A stretch of 64,000 nucleotides of DNA from JANWHQ01 sp963775275 (GCA_963775275.1 CAVZII010000005.1:1302001-1366000), one strand, 5' to 3'; positions 17,379-27,719 are shown, counted from the first letter of the stretch. Made by a program: numbers and translations. The notes: generated by a model not told the origin, from the letters alone.

Positions 17379-18239
17379 TCAGCGTCTGGTGGATGAATTC
17401 TCCGGAGACGGGGTCATCGGCGGCCCTGCGGTCTGCCAGTGGGGGCGGGCGCCCTGCAGCATGGCGTCCAGGTCGTCGGGCAGCTCCATGTAGCGGCCGG
17501 TAAGGCCGTCGTAGCGGCCCGAGGCCAGGTCCACGCAGCGCTGGGCGCAGCGCTCCAGATCCCTGGAGGCGTTGGGCTTGAGGCTCTGTTCCTTCAGCCG
17601 CTCGGCCATCATGGGCAGCCATTTCCGGGCGGCCGGGTCGTTCATCGTCTCCTCGGCGATGCCGGTGAAGACGAAGCCCGGATCGATCGCGAAGGCGCAG
17701 ACGCCGTGGTCCTTGCCTTCCAGCGCCGCCTCCTCGACCAGGCGGCTCTGGGCGATCTTGCCGGTGCAGTAGGCCGACATGTAGGCGGCCGCCATCCGCG
17801 CGGCGAGCGCGGAGACCAGGATGATCCGCCCGCCCTTGCGTTGGACCATGCCGGGCATGACCGCGCGGATGAACATCATCGGCGCCTTGATGTGCACGCC
17901 CTGGGCGGCCCACCAGCGCTCCGGGTCGATCTCGAAGAGCGGACCGAAGGGCCCCGGCACGCCGGCGTTGTTGACCAGGAGCGTGACGGGCCCCAGCCCG
18001 GCCTCGGCGGCCTTCACGACCCGCTGGACGTCGGCCCAGGACGTGACGTCGCCGGCGACGGCGAGGGCTTCGCCGCCCCGGGCCCTGATTCCCGCCGCGA
18101 CCTCGTCGATCTGGCCCTGGCTGCGGGCCGTCACCGCGACCTTGACCCCTTCGGCGGCGAGCCGTTCGGCGATGGCGCGGCCGAAGCCGCGCCCCGAGCC
18201 GGTGACGATGGCGACCTGTCCTTGCAGTTGTCCTGGCAT
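17379..18239 (-). CDS. Short-chain dehydrogenase/reductase
   Basis: A 286-residue NAD(P)-dependent oxidoreductase of the classical SDR family. The cofactor motif TGSGRGFG is at residues 13-20. VNNAG, the Ser region (SALAAR) and the YCTGK active-site pair are present, then PGFVFTGIAEE. The start follows the stop of the upstream SnoaL-like gene almost directly (TAGATG). It lies between two paralogous SnoaL-like genes, which suggests that a dehydrogenation or reduction and a hydratase or isomerase step act in one catabolic route (inference). Confidence 0.92.
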   Translation of the reverse strand: MPGQLQGQVAIVTGSGRGFGRAIAERLAAEGVKVAVTARSQGQIDEVAAGIRARGGEALAVAGDVTSWADVQRVVKAAEAGLGPVTLLVNNAGVPGPFGPLFEIDPERWWAAQGVHIKAPMMFIRAVMPGMVQRKGGRIILVSALAARMAAAYMSAYCTGKIAQSRLVEEAALEGKDHGVCAFAIDPGFVFTGIAEETMNDPAARKWLPMMAERLKEQSLKPNASRDLERCAQRCVDLASGRYDGLTGRYMELPDDLDAMLQGARPHWQTAGPPMTPSPENSSTRR

Positions 18240-18967
18240 CTAGTCGGCCGCCTTCTCTTCGGGCCGCGGCTGCTGCTCGAACGGCGCGCCGGTGACGGGG
18301 TGAGGGATAGTGGAAGGGGACGACCGGGGTCTGCGGCCAGGTGGCGAAGCCGGCGACGAAGCTCGTCAGGGCCGCGGGGATTCTCGGGATAGAGCGGGCC
18401 GCGCAGCGCGAAGTTGCCCCGCCACCGCGCCCAGCCCTCCTCGAAGGTCCCCTGGAAGACCACGTGGTAGTTCAGGACCCTGATCTTCCAGACCGCGTCC
18501 TCTTTCACGTAGTCGTTCTCGTAGATCCCGCCTTCCCACCATTGCTGCAGGCCCGGGCCGCCCGGCTCGATCACCCGGCGCGAGACGTGCGTGCCCGCCT
18601 GCATGAAGCAGCGGAAGCGGCCCTTGGCGGTCTTGCCGTCCGGCGCGACGGTGATGATCTCCTGCATCTGCTGGTGATCCAGCAGGAAGCCCGGGACCGG
18701 GCCGTTGTAGCCGCCGGTGAAGTTCTGGCGGAACATGTCGTGGTAGAGCCGCCTGAGCCCGGCCTTGCCTTTGAACACCCCGCCGCCGAACACCACCTCG
18801 CCGTCGTCGGCGAAAAGGTCGACCACCTCGTCGTAGAGGCATTTGTCGAGATAGTAGCCGTAGGCGTACTGCAGCTCCTTGACCTGCTTGGCGTCCTCCA
18901 GGAGCCCGACCCGCCGTCTCAGGTCCTCCAGCTCCTTCATCGCGTCCTGCGATGCGGTTTCGGGCAT
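18240..18967 (-). CDS. SnoaL/NTF2-like protein, frame broken near its end
   Basis: About 242 residues, a paralogue of the gene at 16341-17204. They share KELQYAYGYYLDKCLYDEVVDLFADD, FKGKAGLRRLY, and VWKIRVLNYHVVFQGTFEEGWARWR, each slightly diverged. The first frame is intact to PENPRGPDEL, then two small breaks (near 18360 and 18300) precede the natural C-terminus, which ends with a TAG directly before the SDR start. Catalytic residues are not assigned. The coiled-coil-like N-terminus is preserved. First gene of the small minus-strand operon with the SDR, the other SnoaL-like gene and MmcQ. Confidence 0.82.
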
Positions 18968-19039
18968 GGCGTTTCCTTTTTTCTGAACAGTCTGACCCGA
19001 ACGACGGCGCCGCCGAGCCTATCTCCAATCCTTGGTCCG

Positions 19040-19165
19040 ATTGTCCCTGCGAAGGCCGGGATCCAGATCCCATCCTCAAGCGGCTGATTGGACATTCTCC
19101 GACCTGTGGAACCTGCCTCCAGACTCTTCCATCTGGGTCCCGGCCTTCGCCGGGGCGGACGGGAG
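19040..19165. repeat. Palindromic intergenic repeat (CCTGCGAAGGCCGGGA type)
   Basis: GTCCCTGCGAAGGCCGGGA at the left and TCCCGGCCTTCGCCGGGG at the right form the arms. It lies in the 245-bp gap between the cupin and SnoaL-like genes. The same type of element is common between genes of GC-rich alphaproteobacteria. Confidence 0.7.
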
Positions 19166-19212
19166 AGAAGGGGCAAGCCTTTGAATCTACGGGCCATCAA
19201 CAGATTCCGATC

Positions 19213-20203
19213 CTACCCCGCCCCCTCCCGCCACTCGCGCCAGAGACCCAGCGCCTCGTGGGCTGGCCGGTCGCAGAAGCCGAAGAGCACGCTCTCCTCC
19301 AGGGCCTCGAAGGCGAATTCCGTCCAGCCGGGCAGGGCCGCGGCGTCCCTGGGGCCGAACTCGAGCTCGGCGTCGCCGACCTTAGCCCGGATCCGGCCCT
19401 CCACCAGGACCACCGCCTGGCCGTCGGTCGACTTCACGGCGCGGGTCGAAAAGCCTTGCGGCAGAAGGGTCAAGCGAGGCTCCGAGCGTCGGCATGGCCG
19501 GCCGGCCGTCGCCGTGGCGGTACTCGTGGCGCCAGCCCCGCCAGGGATCGGGCGGCGCCGGACCCGGCGCAGGGCCTGGAGCGCCGGCGCGGGCCTCGGC
19601 ATAGGGCCAGGCGAACCTGGAGCGGCCGGCCGGATCGGCCGCGGCCTGGGCCCTGGACCTGGTGTTCCTGGCGGAACTCGGCGTGCAGGAAGCCCACGAG
19701 CGGGACATCCAGGCCGTCGAGCCAGACCACCGGGCCGGACCCGCCGCCGTGGTCGTGCCAGCACCATGGCGGGGTGATGATGAAGTCGCCGGGCGCCATG
19801 GCGACCTTCTCGCCGTCCACGGCAGTGTAGGCGCCCTCGCCCTCGATCACGAACCTCAGCGCGGACTGGGTGTGGCGGTGGGCCGGGGCGACCTCGCCCG
19901 GCAGGATCAGCTGGAAGCCGGCGTAGAGGGTGTCGGCGACGGCCAGCTCTGCCGGGCAGGCCCGGATTGGCCAGCACCAGCACCCGCCGTTCGGCCTTCT
20001 CGGCGCTGATCCGCTCGGCCGGCTTCCAGGAGCTGGCCCCTGACCTCGCCATAGGCCCATTTGAAGGGGACGGCCCGGGGCTTCGGCTCAGAGGGGGCGA
20101 GGGCGGCCAGGCTCTCCCACAGCGGCGCAAGGTGCGCGCGCCCGAGCCGGGCGTAATACCCGGCCATACCGTCGGCGAGAGGGTCTGCAGTATCAGGGAC
20201 CAT
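19213..20203 (-). CDS. Gentisate 1,2-dioxygenase-like cupin protein, several frame breaks
   Basis: About 330 residues of a bicupin ring-cleavage dioxygenase. The N-terminus (YYARLGRAHLAPLWESL) is typical of gentisate dioxygenases. The first cupin has HRHTQSALRFVIEGEGAYT followed by TPPWCWHDHG, supplying the three iron-binding His. The second cupin ends WTEFAFEALEESVLFGFCDRP. Frame breaks near 20030, 19980, 19700 and 19490 scatter the protein over three frames. Start ATG 20203 has AGGAAA upstream. Gentisate dioxygenase opens the ring of 2,5-dihydroxybenzoate. A 1-hydroxy-2-naphthoate or salicylate variant cannot be excluded. Confidence 0.8.
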
Positions 20204-20337
20204 GAGCGTTTCCTGGATACATAGGCCAGCGTCGGGTTGACCGCGTCAACGCCCGATCGAGCGCAACTTCCATCCGCCGCGCGGCTCCTCAATAGCTTGC
20301 AGCCTCCTGACCGCGAACCCAACCGGAGGCGACCCGC

Positions 20338-20505
20338 ACGTTCCCCTCTCCCCTCGAGGGAGAGGGGTCAGGGGAGAGGGGCCGCGCTGGATTCTCCCTT
20401 GCGCCGTCTCCAAGGGGTGACCTGTCGAGCGAGTCTTGAAGCGCCGCGCTTGCCGCTTCCCCCCTCCCCTGCACCCCTCCCCCTCAAGGGGGGAGGGGAC
20501 GCGGA
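20338..20505. repeat. Palindromic intergenic repeat block
   Basis: This 347-bp gap (20204-20550) holds no gene. It contains CCCCTCTCCCCTCGAGGGAGAGGGG and, 110 bp on, a CCCCTCCCCCTCAAGGGGGGAGGGG-type hairpin, related to the CTCGAG repeats elsewhere. The first 100 bp should contain the promoter for the cupin gene. Confidence 0.75.
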
Positions 20506-20550
20506 ATACCGACCCGCAACGTCGAACCACCTCGCGCCGAAGACTTCAGC

Positions 20551-21803
20551 TCAGCGGTCTTGGCCGCCCACGACCTCGACGATCGCCGTGGTCAGCCGCT
20601 GGAGGTCTTCCGGCGAGATGGTGAACGCGGGCGTTAAGTATATCACCTTGCCGAAGGGGCGGATCCAGACGCCGAGGTCGACGAAGCGCTGGCGCAGGGC
20701 GGCCGGGTCGTCCAGGCGTTCCAGCTCGACGACGCCAATGGCGCCCTTGACCCGGACGTCCGCCACGGCGGGCCGGCCGCGGCAGGGCGCCAGCCCGGCT
20801 TCCAGCGCCCGGGTGATCGCCGCTGCCTGCTCCAGCCGAGGCTCGGTCTCGAAGAGGTCGAGCGAGGCGTTGGCGGCGGCGCAGGCCAGCGCGTTTCCCA
20901 TGTAGGTCGGCCCGTGCATCAGCGCCGTTTCGGATCGTCCGACCAGAAGGCCTCGAACACCCTGGCGCTCGCCACCGTCGCGGCCATGGGAAGCGTCCCG
21001 CCGGTCAGGGCCTTGCCGAGGGTGATGATGTCGGGCCGCACGTCCGCCTGCTCGAAGGCGAACATGGTCCCGGTGCGGCCGAAGCCGGTGAAGACCTCGT
21101 CGAAGATCAGGAGCAGGCCGTGGCGGTCCGCCAGGGCGCGCAGGCGCCGCAGCACCTCGGGATCGTGGAAGCGCATGCCGCCGGCCCCCTGGACCAGGGG
21201 CTCGACGATGATCCCGGCGATCCGGCCCGCCTGCCGTTCCAGATGGCCGCCCAGCGCGGCGGCGGCCTGGTCGTCCAGCGGCAGTCCGACCAGGTCATGC
21301 TCGGGCAATACCCCCGAAAAATGGGCGTGCATGCCCTCGTCGGGGTCGCAGACCGCCATCGTCGCGAAGGTGTCGCCGTGATAGCCGCCCCTGAAGGCGA
21401 GGAAGCGCGTGCGACCGGCGCTCGCCCTGGTTCAGCCAGTACTGGACGGCCATCTTCATCGCCGCCTCGACCGCCACGGAGCCGGAGTCGGTGAAGAACA
21501 CCCGCTCGAACGGGGGGCCGAGCGCCTCGCAGAGCCGGCGCGCCAGCGTCAGCGCCGGCTCGTGCACGAGGCCGCCCAGCATGACGTGGGGCATGGCCTC
21601 GAGCTGGGCCTGCACGGCCCTGGCGATGTGGGGGTGGTTGTAGCCGTGGCAGGCGGTCCACCAGGAAGCCACGCCGTCGACCAGCTCGCGCCCGTCGGCG
21701 AGCACGATGCGCGAGCCATGGGTGCGCGCCGCAAGCAGCGGCGCCGGCTCGGTCTTCATCTGGGCGTAGGGAAGCCACAGGCAGCCGGCCGCGGGCGCTG
21801 CAT
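20551..21803 (-). CDS. bioA: BioA, adenosylmethionine-8-amino-7-oxononanoate aminotransferase, frame broken
   Basis: A PLP enzyme that aminates KAPA to DAPA in biotin synthesis, using SAM as amino donor. LWLPYAQMKTEPAP and ASWWTACHGYNHPHI are BioA hallmarks. DSGSVAVEAAMKMAVQYW, IFDEVFTGFGRTG and ITLGKALTGG (PLP Lys) follow, with MHGPTYMGNALACAAANAS near the end. Breaks near 21415 and 20925 split it over three frames. The conserved LWLPY block precedes the first in-frame ATG (21759), so the true start is upstream, probably ATG 21803 with another indel between. It is divergent from bioF across about 250 bp. Confidence 0.88.
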
Positions 21804-21807
21804 CCAG

Positions 21808-21945
21808 ATTCCCCCCCTTGGGGGAGCGCCCGCTCCGGACCCGGTCCGGAGCGGGGCTGGGGGGATGAAGTCCGCTGTCCCTGCGCCCTTGGGCCCCCTT
21901 CCCGCCCTTCGGGCGGACTTCCCCCCGCGGGGAGGAAAGATCTTC
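21808..21945. repeat. Palindromic repeats in the bioA-bioF divergent region
   Basis: Contains CCCCCCTTGGGGGA, CCGCTCCGGACCCGGTCCGGAGCGG and GCCCTTCGGGC hairpins in about 140 bp. They occupy the space where the divergent biotin promoters should lie, so the promoters are probably squeezed to the flanks. I see no clear BirA-type operator. Confidence 0.7.
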
Positions 21946-22055
21946 GTCCTCGATCCATACGGGGAGGTGTGGAAGGACGGAGGGGGCGGGTCAGCGCCGT
22001 TCCTGGGGAGGGAGGTTGGCGCCTCCAGCGGCCGGGCCTACACCGGCCCCCGCAA

Positions 22056-23244
22056 ATGTCCAGGTTCGATACCCTGTTCGAGGACGCGCTGGCCGAGGCC
22101 GGGCGGCGGGGCCGCCGGCGCCGGCTGCGCGCGCTGGCGCCGCTGGACGGCGGGCGCGTGCGCCTGGACGGGCGCGAGCTGATCGACCTCTCCTCCAACG
22201 ACTACCTGGGCCTGTCGCGCCACCCCTGCTGATCGAGCGCGCCAGGGCCTTCACCGGGCGTCTGGGGACGGGGGCCGGCGCCTCGCGCCTGGTGCGCGGG
22301 ACCTTCGAGGCCCACGCGGCGCTGGAAGCGAGGCTCGCGGCGCTGAAGGGCGCCGAGGCGGCGCTGATCTTCCCGTCCGGCTGGCAGGCCAACGCCTCGG
22401 TCCTGCCCGCCCTCTTCGCGGCGGCGCCGAGCAGGGGCCGGCCCTGGTCTTCGCCGACCGGCTGATCCATTCGAGCCTGCACCACGGCTGCCAGGCCGCC
22501 GGCGTGCGGCAGATCCGCTTCCGGCACAACGACCTCGACCATCTGGAGCGGCTGCTCGAGGAACGCGCCGACGAGCCCGGCCACAGGTTCATCCTGACCG
22601 AGAGCGTCTTCAGCATGGACGGGGACGAGGCCGACGTCGTGCGCCTGGCGGGGATCGCCGAGCGCTTCGGCGCCTTCCTCTACCTGGACGAGGCCCACGC
22701 CACCGGCGTGCTCGGCCCCGGCGGCATGGGCCTGTCGGGCCTGGCGCCCGGGCGGGTCGACCTGGTGATGGGCACCTTCTCCAAGGCGCTCGGGAGCATG
22801 GGCGGCTACGTGGCGGGCTCCAAGGCGATGATCGACTACCTGACCGGCGCCGCGTCGGGCTTCGTCTACGCCACCGCCCTGCCCCCGCCGGTGCTGGGCG
22901 CGATCGACGCCGCCCTCGATCTGGTTCCCGGCATGGACGCCGAGCGGGCGCATCTGAGACGGCTGTCGGAGCGCCTGCGCGCCGCCCTGAGAGACCTCGG
23001 CGCCGATGCGGGGGCCTCGACCACCCAGATCGTGCCGGCGATCGTCGGCGAGGAGGCGCCGACGCTGGAGCTCAGCCGGCGGCTGGAGGCGGGCGGCGTC
23101 CTCGCCGTGGGCATCCGCCCGCCCACCGTGCCCCGGGGATCGAGCCGCATCCGTTTCGCCCTCTCCGCTGCGCACGCCGAGGCCGACGTGGACCGGGTGG
23201 CCGCGCTGCTGGCCGAGCACTGGCCGGTGCGGCTGCCGGCATGA
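22056..23244 (+). CDS. bioF: BioF, 8-amino-7-oxononanoate synthase, frame broken
   Basis: A PLP enzyme condensing pimeloyl-ACP and alanine to KAPA. IDLSSNDYLGLSRHP at the start, TGAGASRLVRGT, YLDEAHATGVLGPGG and the PLP Lys in MGTFSKALGSMGGYV are all family hallmarks. Two breaks are visible: near 22228, one C is missing in a C run (RHP-LLIER), and near 22433, between FAAAP and FADRLIHSS. Otherwise the length (about 395 residues) is normal. Start ATG 22056 lacks a strong Shine-Dalgarno. It is followed after 25 bp by the bioC-bioD fusion. Confidence 0.92.
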
Positions 23245-23269
23245 TCCTCCTTCGCCGAGGCTTCGAAGG

Positions 23270-24655
23270 ATGACGCGAAAGGCCCGGCTGCGCGCCGCCT
23301 TCGACCGGGCGGCGCCGAGCTATGACGCGAACGCCCAGGTCCAGCGGATCGCCGTCCGCCGCCTTGCGGCGCGGATCGCGGCCCTGGCCCTGCCGGCCCG
23401 GCCGCGCGTGCTGGAGATCGGCTGCGGCACGGGACTCCTCTCCGAGGCCCTGGTGGAGGCGCTGGGCCCGGCGGATTTCACCTTCACCGACCTGTCGCCG
23501 GCCATGGTGGAGGCCTGCCGCGCCAGGGCGGGCGACATCGGCGCGGCCGAGTTCCGGGTGATGGACGCCGAGCGGCCGGACATCGAGTCCGGCGAAGGCT
23601 TCGACCTGGTCTGCGCCAGCCTGGCGTTCCAGTGGCTCGAGGACCTGCCGGGCGCACTGGCGGGGCTGAAGGCCCTGGTCGCGCCGGGCGGCTGGCTCGC
23701 CTACGCCGCCCTGGCGGAGGGGACGCTGCGGGAATGGCGGCGCGCCTGCGAGGACGCGGGGGCCGCGGCCGCGACGCCCGCCTTCCCCTCGGCCGAGGCG
23801 CTGCGGTCGACCGCGGGCGGCCGGATCGAGACCGAGACGGTGGTCGAGGCGCACGCGGACGCACGCGGCTTCATCGCCGGGCTCAAGGCGATCGGCGCCG
23901 GCCTGGGCGCGCCGGGCGCGCGGCCGCTGGGGCCCGCCGCCCTGAAGGCGGCGATGGCGCGGTTCGAGGCCCTGGGATCGACCGCGACCTATGAGATCGC
24001 CTACGGCGCCTGGCGCCGGCCGGCCGCGCGGGGCGTCTTCGTCACCGGGACGGATACGGGCGTCGGCAAGACGGTGGTCTCCGCCGTGCTCGCCCGGGCC
24101 TGGGGCGCGGACTACTGGAAGCCGGTGCAGACGGGCCTCGCCGACGAGGCCGGCGACACCGCGGTGGTCGCCGAGCTGGCGGGGCTCGACCCCGATCGCC
24201 TGCATCCGCCCGCCTTCGCCTTCGCTCCGCCTGTCTCGCCCCACCTGGCGGCCGATGAGGCCGGCGAGGAGATCGCCCTCGACGCCTTCGTCCTGCCCTC
24301 GACCAACCGGCCTCTCGTCGTGGAAGGCGCCGGCGGCCCGCTGGTCCCGCTGAACGCACGCGACACCATGGCCGACCTGATAGCCCGCCTCGGCCTGCCG
24401 GCCGTCGTCGTCGCCCCAAGCCGCCTCGGCGCCATCAGCCAGACCCTGAGCGCCGTGCAGGCGCTGCGCGACAAGGGCGTCGAGGTCGCCGGCGTCGTGC
24501 TGGTGGGGCCGCCCTTCGCCGACAACCGCGCCGCCATCGAGATCCACGGCAAGGTCCGCGTCCTCGCCGAGCTGCCGTGGGCGGCGGCGCTGGATGCGGG
24601 CGAGGTCGCGAGGCTCGCCCGCGCGATCCCGCCGCTCGAAGAGGTCGCCGGCTGA
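23270..24655 (+). CDS. BioC-BioD fusion (malonyl-ACP methyltransferase / dethiobiotin synthetase)
   Basis: A single 461-residue frame. Residues 1 to about 250 are a BioC-type SAM methyltransferase: N-terminal FDRAAPSYDANAQVQR, motif I VLEIGCGTGLLSEAL, and FDLVCASLAFQWLED. It methylates malonyl-ACP to start pimelate synthesis. From about residue 253 a complete BioD begins, with P-loop GTDTGVGKT at 260 onward, YWKPVQTG, and VVEGAGGPLVPL. It closes the ureido ring of dethiobiotin. No start codon with ribosome-binding site lies at the junction and there is no stop in any plausible nearby frame, so the fusion looks genuine. It forms the bio operon with bioF; bioB is not in the window. Confidence 0.88.
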   Translation: MTRKARLRAAFDRAAPSYDANAQVQRIAVRRLAARIAALALPARPRVLEIGCGTGLLSEALVEALGPADFTFTDLSPAMVEACRARAGDIGAAEFRVMDAERPDIESGEGFDLVCASLAFQWLEDLPGALAGLKALVAPGGWLAYAALAEGTLREWRRACEDAGAAAATPAFPSAEALRSTAGGRIETETVVEAHADARGFIAGLKAIGAGLGAPGARPLGPAALKAAMARFEALGSTATYEIAYGAWRRPAARGVFVTGTDTGVGKTVVSAVLARAWGADYWKPVQTGLADEAGDTAVVAELAGLDPDRLHPPAFAFAPPVSPHLAADEAGEEIALDAFVLPSTNRPLVVEGAGGPLVPLNARDTMADLIARLGLPAVVVAPSRLGAISQTLSAVQALRDKGVEVAGVVLVGPPFADNRAAIEIHGKVRVLAELPWAAALDAGEVARLARAIPPLEEVAG

Positions 24656-24662
24656 CCTCGGC

Positions 24663-25472
24663 TCAGCGGCGAGGGGGCGCGTCGCCCCGCTCGACCGCCA
24701 GGGCGAACACCCACCCGGTCTTCGCCGACCGGCGGAAGACCACGGTCTTGCCCTTGCCCCTGAACCGGTAGCGGACGACCCCTTCGGGACGCGACAGCAT
24801 CGTCCTGACGGCGGTCCTCAGGGACGGGCTCTCCAGCTCGGCCGGGCGCTCGAAGATCAGCGCGGCCTGGCGGTGCAGGGCGGTCCGGCCCTGGGCGTCC
24901 AGGGCGTAGAAGCCGATGCTCTGCGGCAGGCGGATCTGTTGCTCCACCAGGGCGGCGAGCTTGTCCGCCGAAACCGAGACGCCGAGGGCGCCGACGACCT
25001 TGCCGTCGGCCATGACCGGCGCCGCGACGATGATCGACCTCGCGCCGGTGGAGTGGCTCACGACGAGCTGGCCCTCCACGTCGCGGCCGGCCAGCAGAAC
25101 CGGGAAGTACTCGCGATCGGCAAGGCTCTCGCCGACCGCGCCCTTCTCGAGGGTGAAGTAGGCGCCGTCGGGCCTGGCCATCCAGACCGCCGCCGCGACG
25201 GGCGTCTCGCCCGCAAGCGCCGCCAGGGGGGCCCTGACCCGCGCCCAGTCGCCGCTTCGCGCTTCTTCCGTGGCCGCCGCCGTCTTCAGGCCCGCAAGGA
25301 CCGACTGGAGCTCGGATTCCACCAGCGCCTCATAGGCGTCCAGCGCCACGCGGGCGTCCACCGTGGCGGCCGGCCGGACCGGCAAGGCTGGTCTGGCCGC
25401 CGCCGACGCCGCCGGCGCCGCCGGCAAGGTCACGAGCAGGAACAGCACGCCACACAGGATCGATCTCGTCAT
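24663..25472 (-). CDS. Secreted stand-alone Cache (PDC) sensor-domain protein
   Basis: A 269-residue protein with a signal peptide (hydrophobic stretch LCGVLFLLVTLPAAPAASA). The rest looks like a double-Cache ligand-binding domain as found outside the membrane in chemoreceptors and kinases: a long N-terminal helix (residues about 40-70), then AAVWMARPDGAYFTLEKGAVGESLADREYF, VSHSTGARSIIVAAPV and GVSVSADKLAALV. No second membrane helix or cytoplasmic output domain follows, so it is a free periplasmic binding module. It may present a small ligand to another sensor. The convergent bioC-bioD gene ends 7 bp away. Confidence 0.75.
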   Translation of the reverse strand: MTRSILCGVLFLLVTLPAAPAASAAARPALPVRPAATVDARVALDAYEALVESELQSVLAGLKTAAATEEARSGDWARVRAPLAALAGETPVAAAVWMARPDGAYFTLEKGAVGESLADREYFPVLLAGRDVEGQLVVSHSTGARSIIVAAPVMADGKVVGALGVSVSADKLAALVEQQIRLPQSIGFYALDAQGRTALHRQAALIFERPAELESPSLRTAVRTMLSRPEGVVRYRFRGKGKTVVFRRSAKTGWVFALAVERGDAPPRR

Positions 25473-25616
25473 CGCCGCCTCCCGATGAGTTCTTCACCCC
25501 TACAACAACGCGCGAACGGCCAAGTCGGCGCTCCGCCTCGCGGCCAAGGGAAGTTGACGCGGGCGCGCCATCCGGGCTAGCCTCGCCTCAGTTGACTTCG
25601 TCAATGGGGGAAGGGG

Positions 25617-26550
25617 ATGCCCGCGGCCGACCGCGCGAGCCTGACCGGGCTGGCCGACGCCTTCCTCGCCGCCCTGGCCGCCCGCGATCCGGGCCAGGCG
25701 CCGCTGGCCGAAGGCGTGCGCTACACCGAGGACGGCCAGGCGCTGGCCCTGGGCGACGGCTTCTGGGGCACGGCCAGCGCCGCGGGCCGATACCGCAACG
25801 TCTTCGTGGACACGCGAAGCGGGCCAGGCGGCCTTCTTCGCGACCATGGCCGAGAACGGGACGCCGGTGATCCTGGTCGGGGCGGCTCAAGGCCGACGGC
25901 GACGGCCGGATCAGCGAGATCGAGACCTTCCTCGCGCGCGCCTCGGGGGGCCTCGGCCCCATGGCCGACGGCGCGCGCCTGCTGAACGAGCGCGGGGCGC
26001 CCCCTGCCGGTCTGGTCCGAGCCCGTCCCGCCGGCCGAGCGGCTGAGTCGCGCGGAGCTGGTCGCGGCGGCCGACAAGTACTTCTGGGGCCTGGAAAGGA
26101 ATGCGCCCGGGCGGGACTATTCCTTCTTCGCCGACGATTGCATCCGGCTGGAGAACGGGACGCAGACCACGCTGAATCCGGCGCTGCGCTACGGCGAGGG
26201 CCTGTCGGAACGGCGCAGCGAGGCGCAGGAGGTGCTGGCGAGCTTCGCCGGCATGACCGCGCGGGCGCAGTTCGAGACCGGCTACTTCTGCTTCGTGGAC
26301 CGCATCAGGGACCGGCGCTTCCCGGTGGTGGACATCGAGCGCGGCGCGGTCTTCGCCTTCGGCTTCTTCGACCATTCCGGCACGGTGCACCAGATTCCGC
26401 TCGCGGACGGGCGGGTGATCGAGGGCGGGGTGAAGCGAGCCCTTCACCTGGCAGATCGGCGAGGCGTTCAAGATCGACAAGGGGAAGATCGGATTCGTCG
26501 AGGCGGTGATGAAGCGCTGCCCCTACGGGATGAAGGCGGGGTGGGAGTGA
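25617..26550 (+). CDS. Double NTF2-like domain protein, paralogue 1, frame broken
   Basis: About 310 residues. The N-half (DAFLAALAARDPGQAPLAEGVRYTEDGQAL) and C-half (YFWGLERN...YSFFADDCIRLENGTQTT, TGYFCFVDRIRDRRFPVVD, PYGMKAGWE) match the two other paralogues downstream. Unlike them it has no signal peptide. Frame breaks near 25830, 25890, 26005 and 26445. Each half has the helix-then-beta pattern of SnoaL/NTF2-like folds. It may belong to a domain-of-unknown-function group (possibly DUF8021; unverified). Function unknown. ATG 25617 has GGGGAAGGGG upstream. Confidence 0.75.
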
Positions 26551-26574
26551 GGCCGAGCGCCTCGCTCAGCCCAA

Positions 26575-26672
26575 TGCCGTCATGGACGGGCTTGTCCCGG
26601 CCACCCATGACCACGGGACTTTCCGTAAGGTCGGCGTGCATGGGTCCCCGGGACAAACCCGGGGATGACGGT
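26575..26672. repeat. Palindromic repeat, GTCATGG...GGGGATGAC family
   Basis: Arms GCCGTCATGG / GGGGATGACGG with internal GGGCTTGTCCCGG and CCCCGGGACAAACCCGGGG. A second copy lies at 28864-28966 and a fragment at 57285-57360. Confidence 0.85.
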
Positions 26673-26697
26673 GGTTGGAAAAAGGGAGGAGACCAGA

Positions 26698-27719
26698 ATG
26701 AAGCTTCAACTGATGGCCGCGGGGGCGATCGCGGCGATGGGCTTGGTGGGGAGCGCGGCGCCGGCGGCGGCCGATCCGATCCCCATGGGCAAGATCGAGT
26801 GCGACCGGGCCTGCCTGCAGGACATGGTCGACCAGTACCTCGCCGCCGTGGTGGCGCATGACCCGGCCGGCTGCCGCTGGCGCCGGACTTCCGCTACACC
26901 GAGAACGGCCAGGAGCTGAAGCCGGGCGACGGCTTCTGGGGCACCGCCAGCGCCATCGGCAAGTACAAGCACTACTTCCTGGACCCGCGCACCGAGCAGG
27001 CCGGATTCATGGGGGTGATGAAGGAGAACGGCCAGGACGCGATCCTGGCCCTGCGCATCAAGCTCGAGGGCAAGAAGATCTCCGAGATCGAGGCCATCCT
27101 CGGCCGCTCGGGCCTGGGGACCGCCGGACCGACGGGCGCGGCGAACCTGGAGGCCATGGGCAAGCCCGACGACGTCTGGCTGGCCGACAACCCCGACCAC
27201 GCCTCGCGCGAGGACATCATCCGGGTGTCGAACAAGTACTTCTCGGGCCTGGAGAACGACGACGGCAAGGGCGACTACTCCTTCTTCGCCGACGACTGCT
27301 ACCGGCTGGAGAACGGCATCCAGACCACCTCGGGCCCGCATCCGCGGCCGCCGCCGCCCGCCCCGCCGCCGGGCGCGAAGCCGCCGCCGGCGCGCACCGG
27401 GCCGGACATGTTCAACCTGAGCTGCAAGGCCGGCTTCGCCACGGGCTACTTCAAGATCGTCACGCGCATCCGCGACCGGCGCTTTCCCCTGGTGGACGAG
27501 GACAAGGGCGTGGCGTTCGCCTTCGCCTTCTTCGACCACAACGCCCAGGTCCACGACTACACCCTGGCCGACGGGACCAAGGTGCACGGCGGGCTGCAGG
27601 CGCCCTTTACCTGGGAGATCGCCGAGGCCTTCCGCATCGAGAAGGGCAAGATCAAGGTCATCGAAGCGGTGCTGAACAACGCCCCCTACGGCATGAAGGG
27701 CGGCTGGGACGGGCATTAG
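26698..27719 (+). CDS. Secreted double NTF2-like domain protein, paralogue 2, frame broken
   Basis: About 340 residues. A signal peptide (MKLQLMAAGAIAAMGLVG, cleavage near AAA-DP) precedes ECDRACLQDMVDQYLAAVVAHDP, the start of the first NTF2-like half, ending EIEAILGR. The second half runs from SREDIIRVSNKYFSGLEND through FFADDCYRLENGIQTT, a proline-rich loop (residues about 220-235), CKAGFATGYFKIVTRIRDRRFPLVD and PFTWEIAEAFRIEKGKIK to PYGMKGGW. One break near 26870. Start ATG 26698 with AGGGAGGAG. The invariant Cys and the shared core suggest a family of exported binding or catalytic proteins. Confidence 0.8.
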
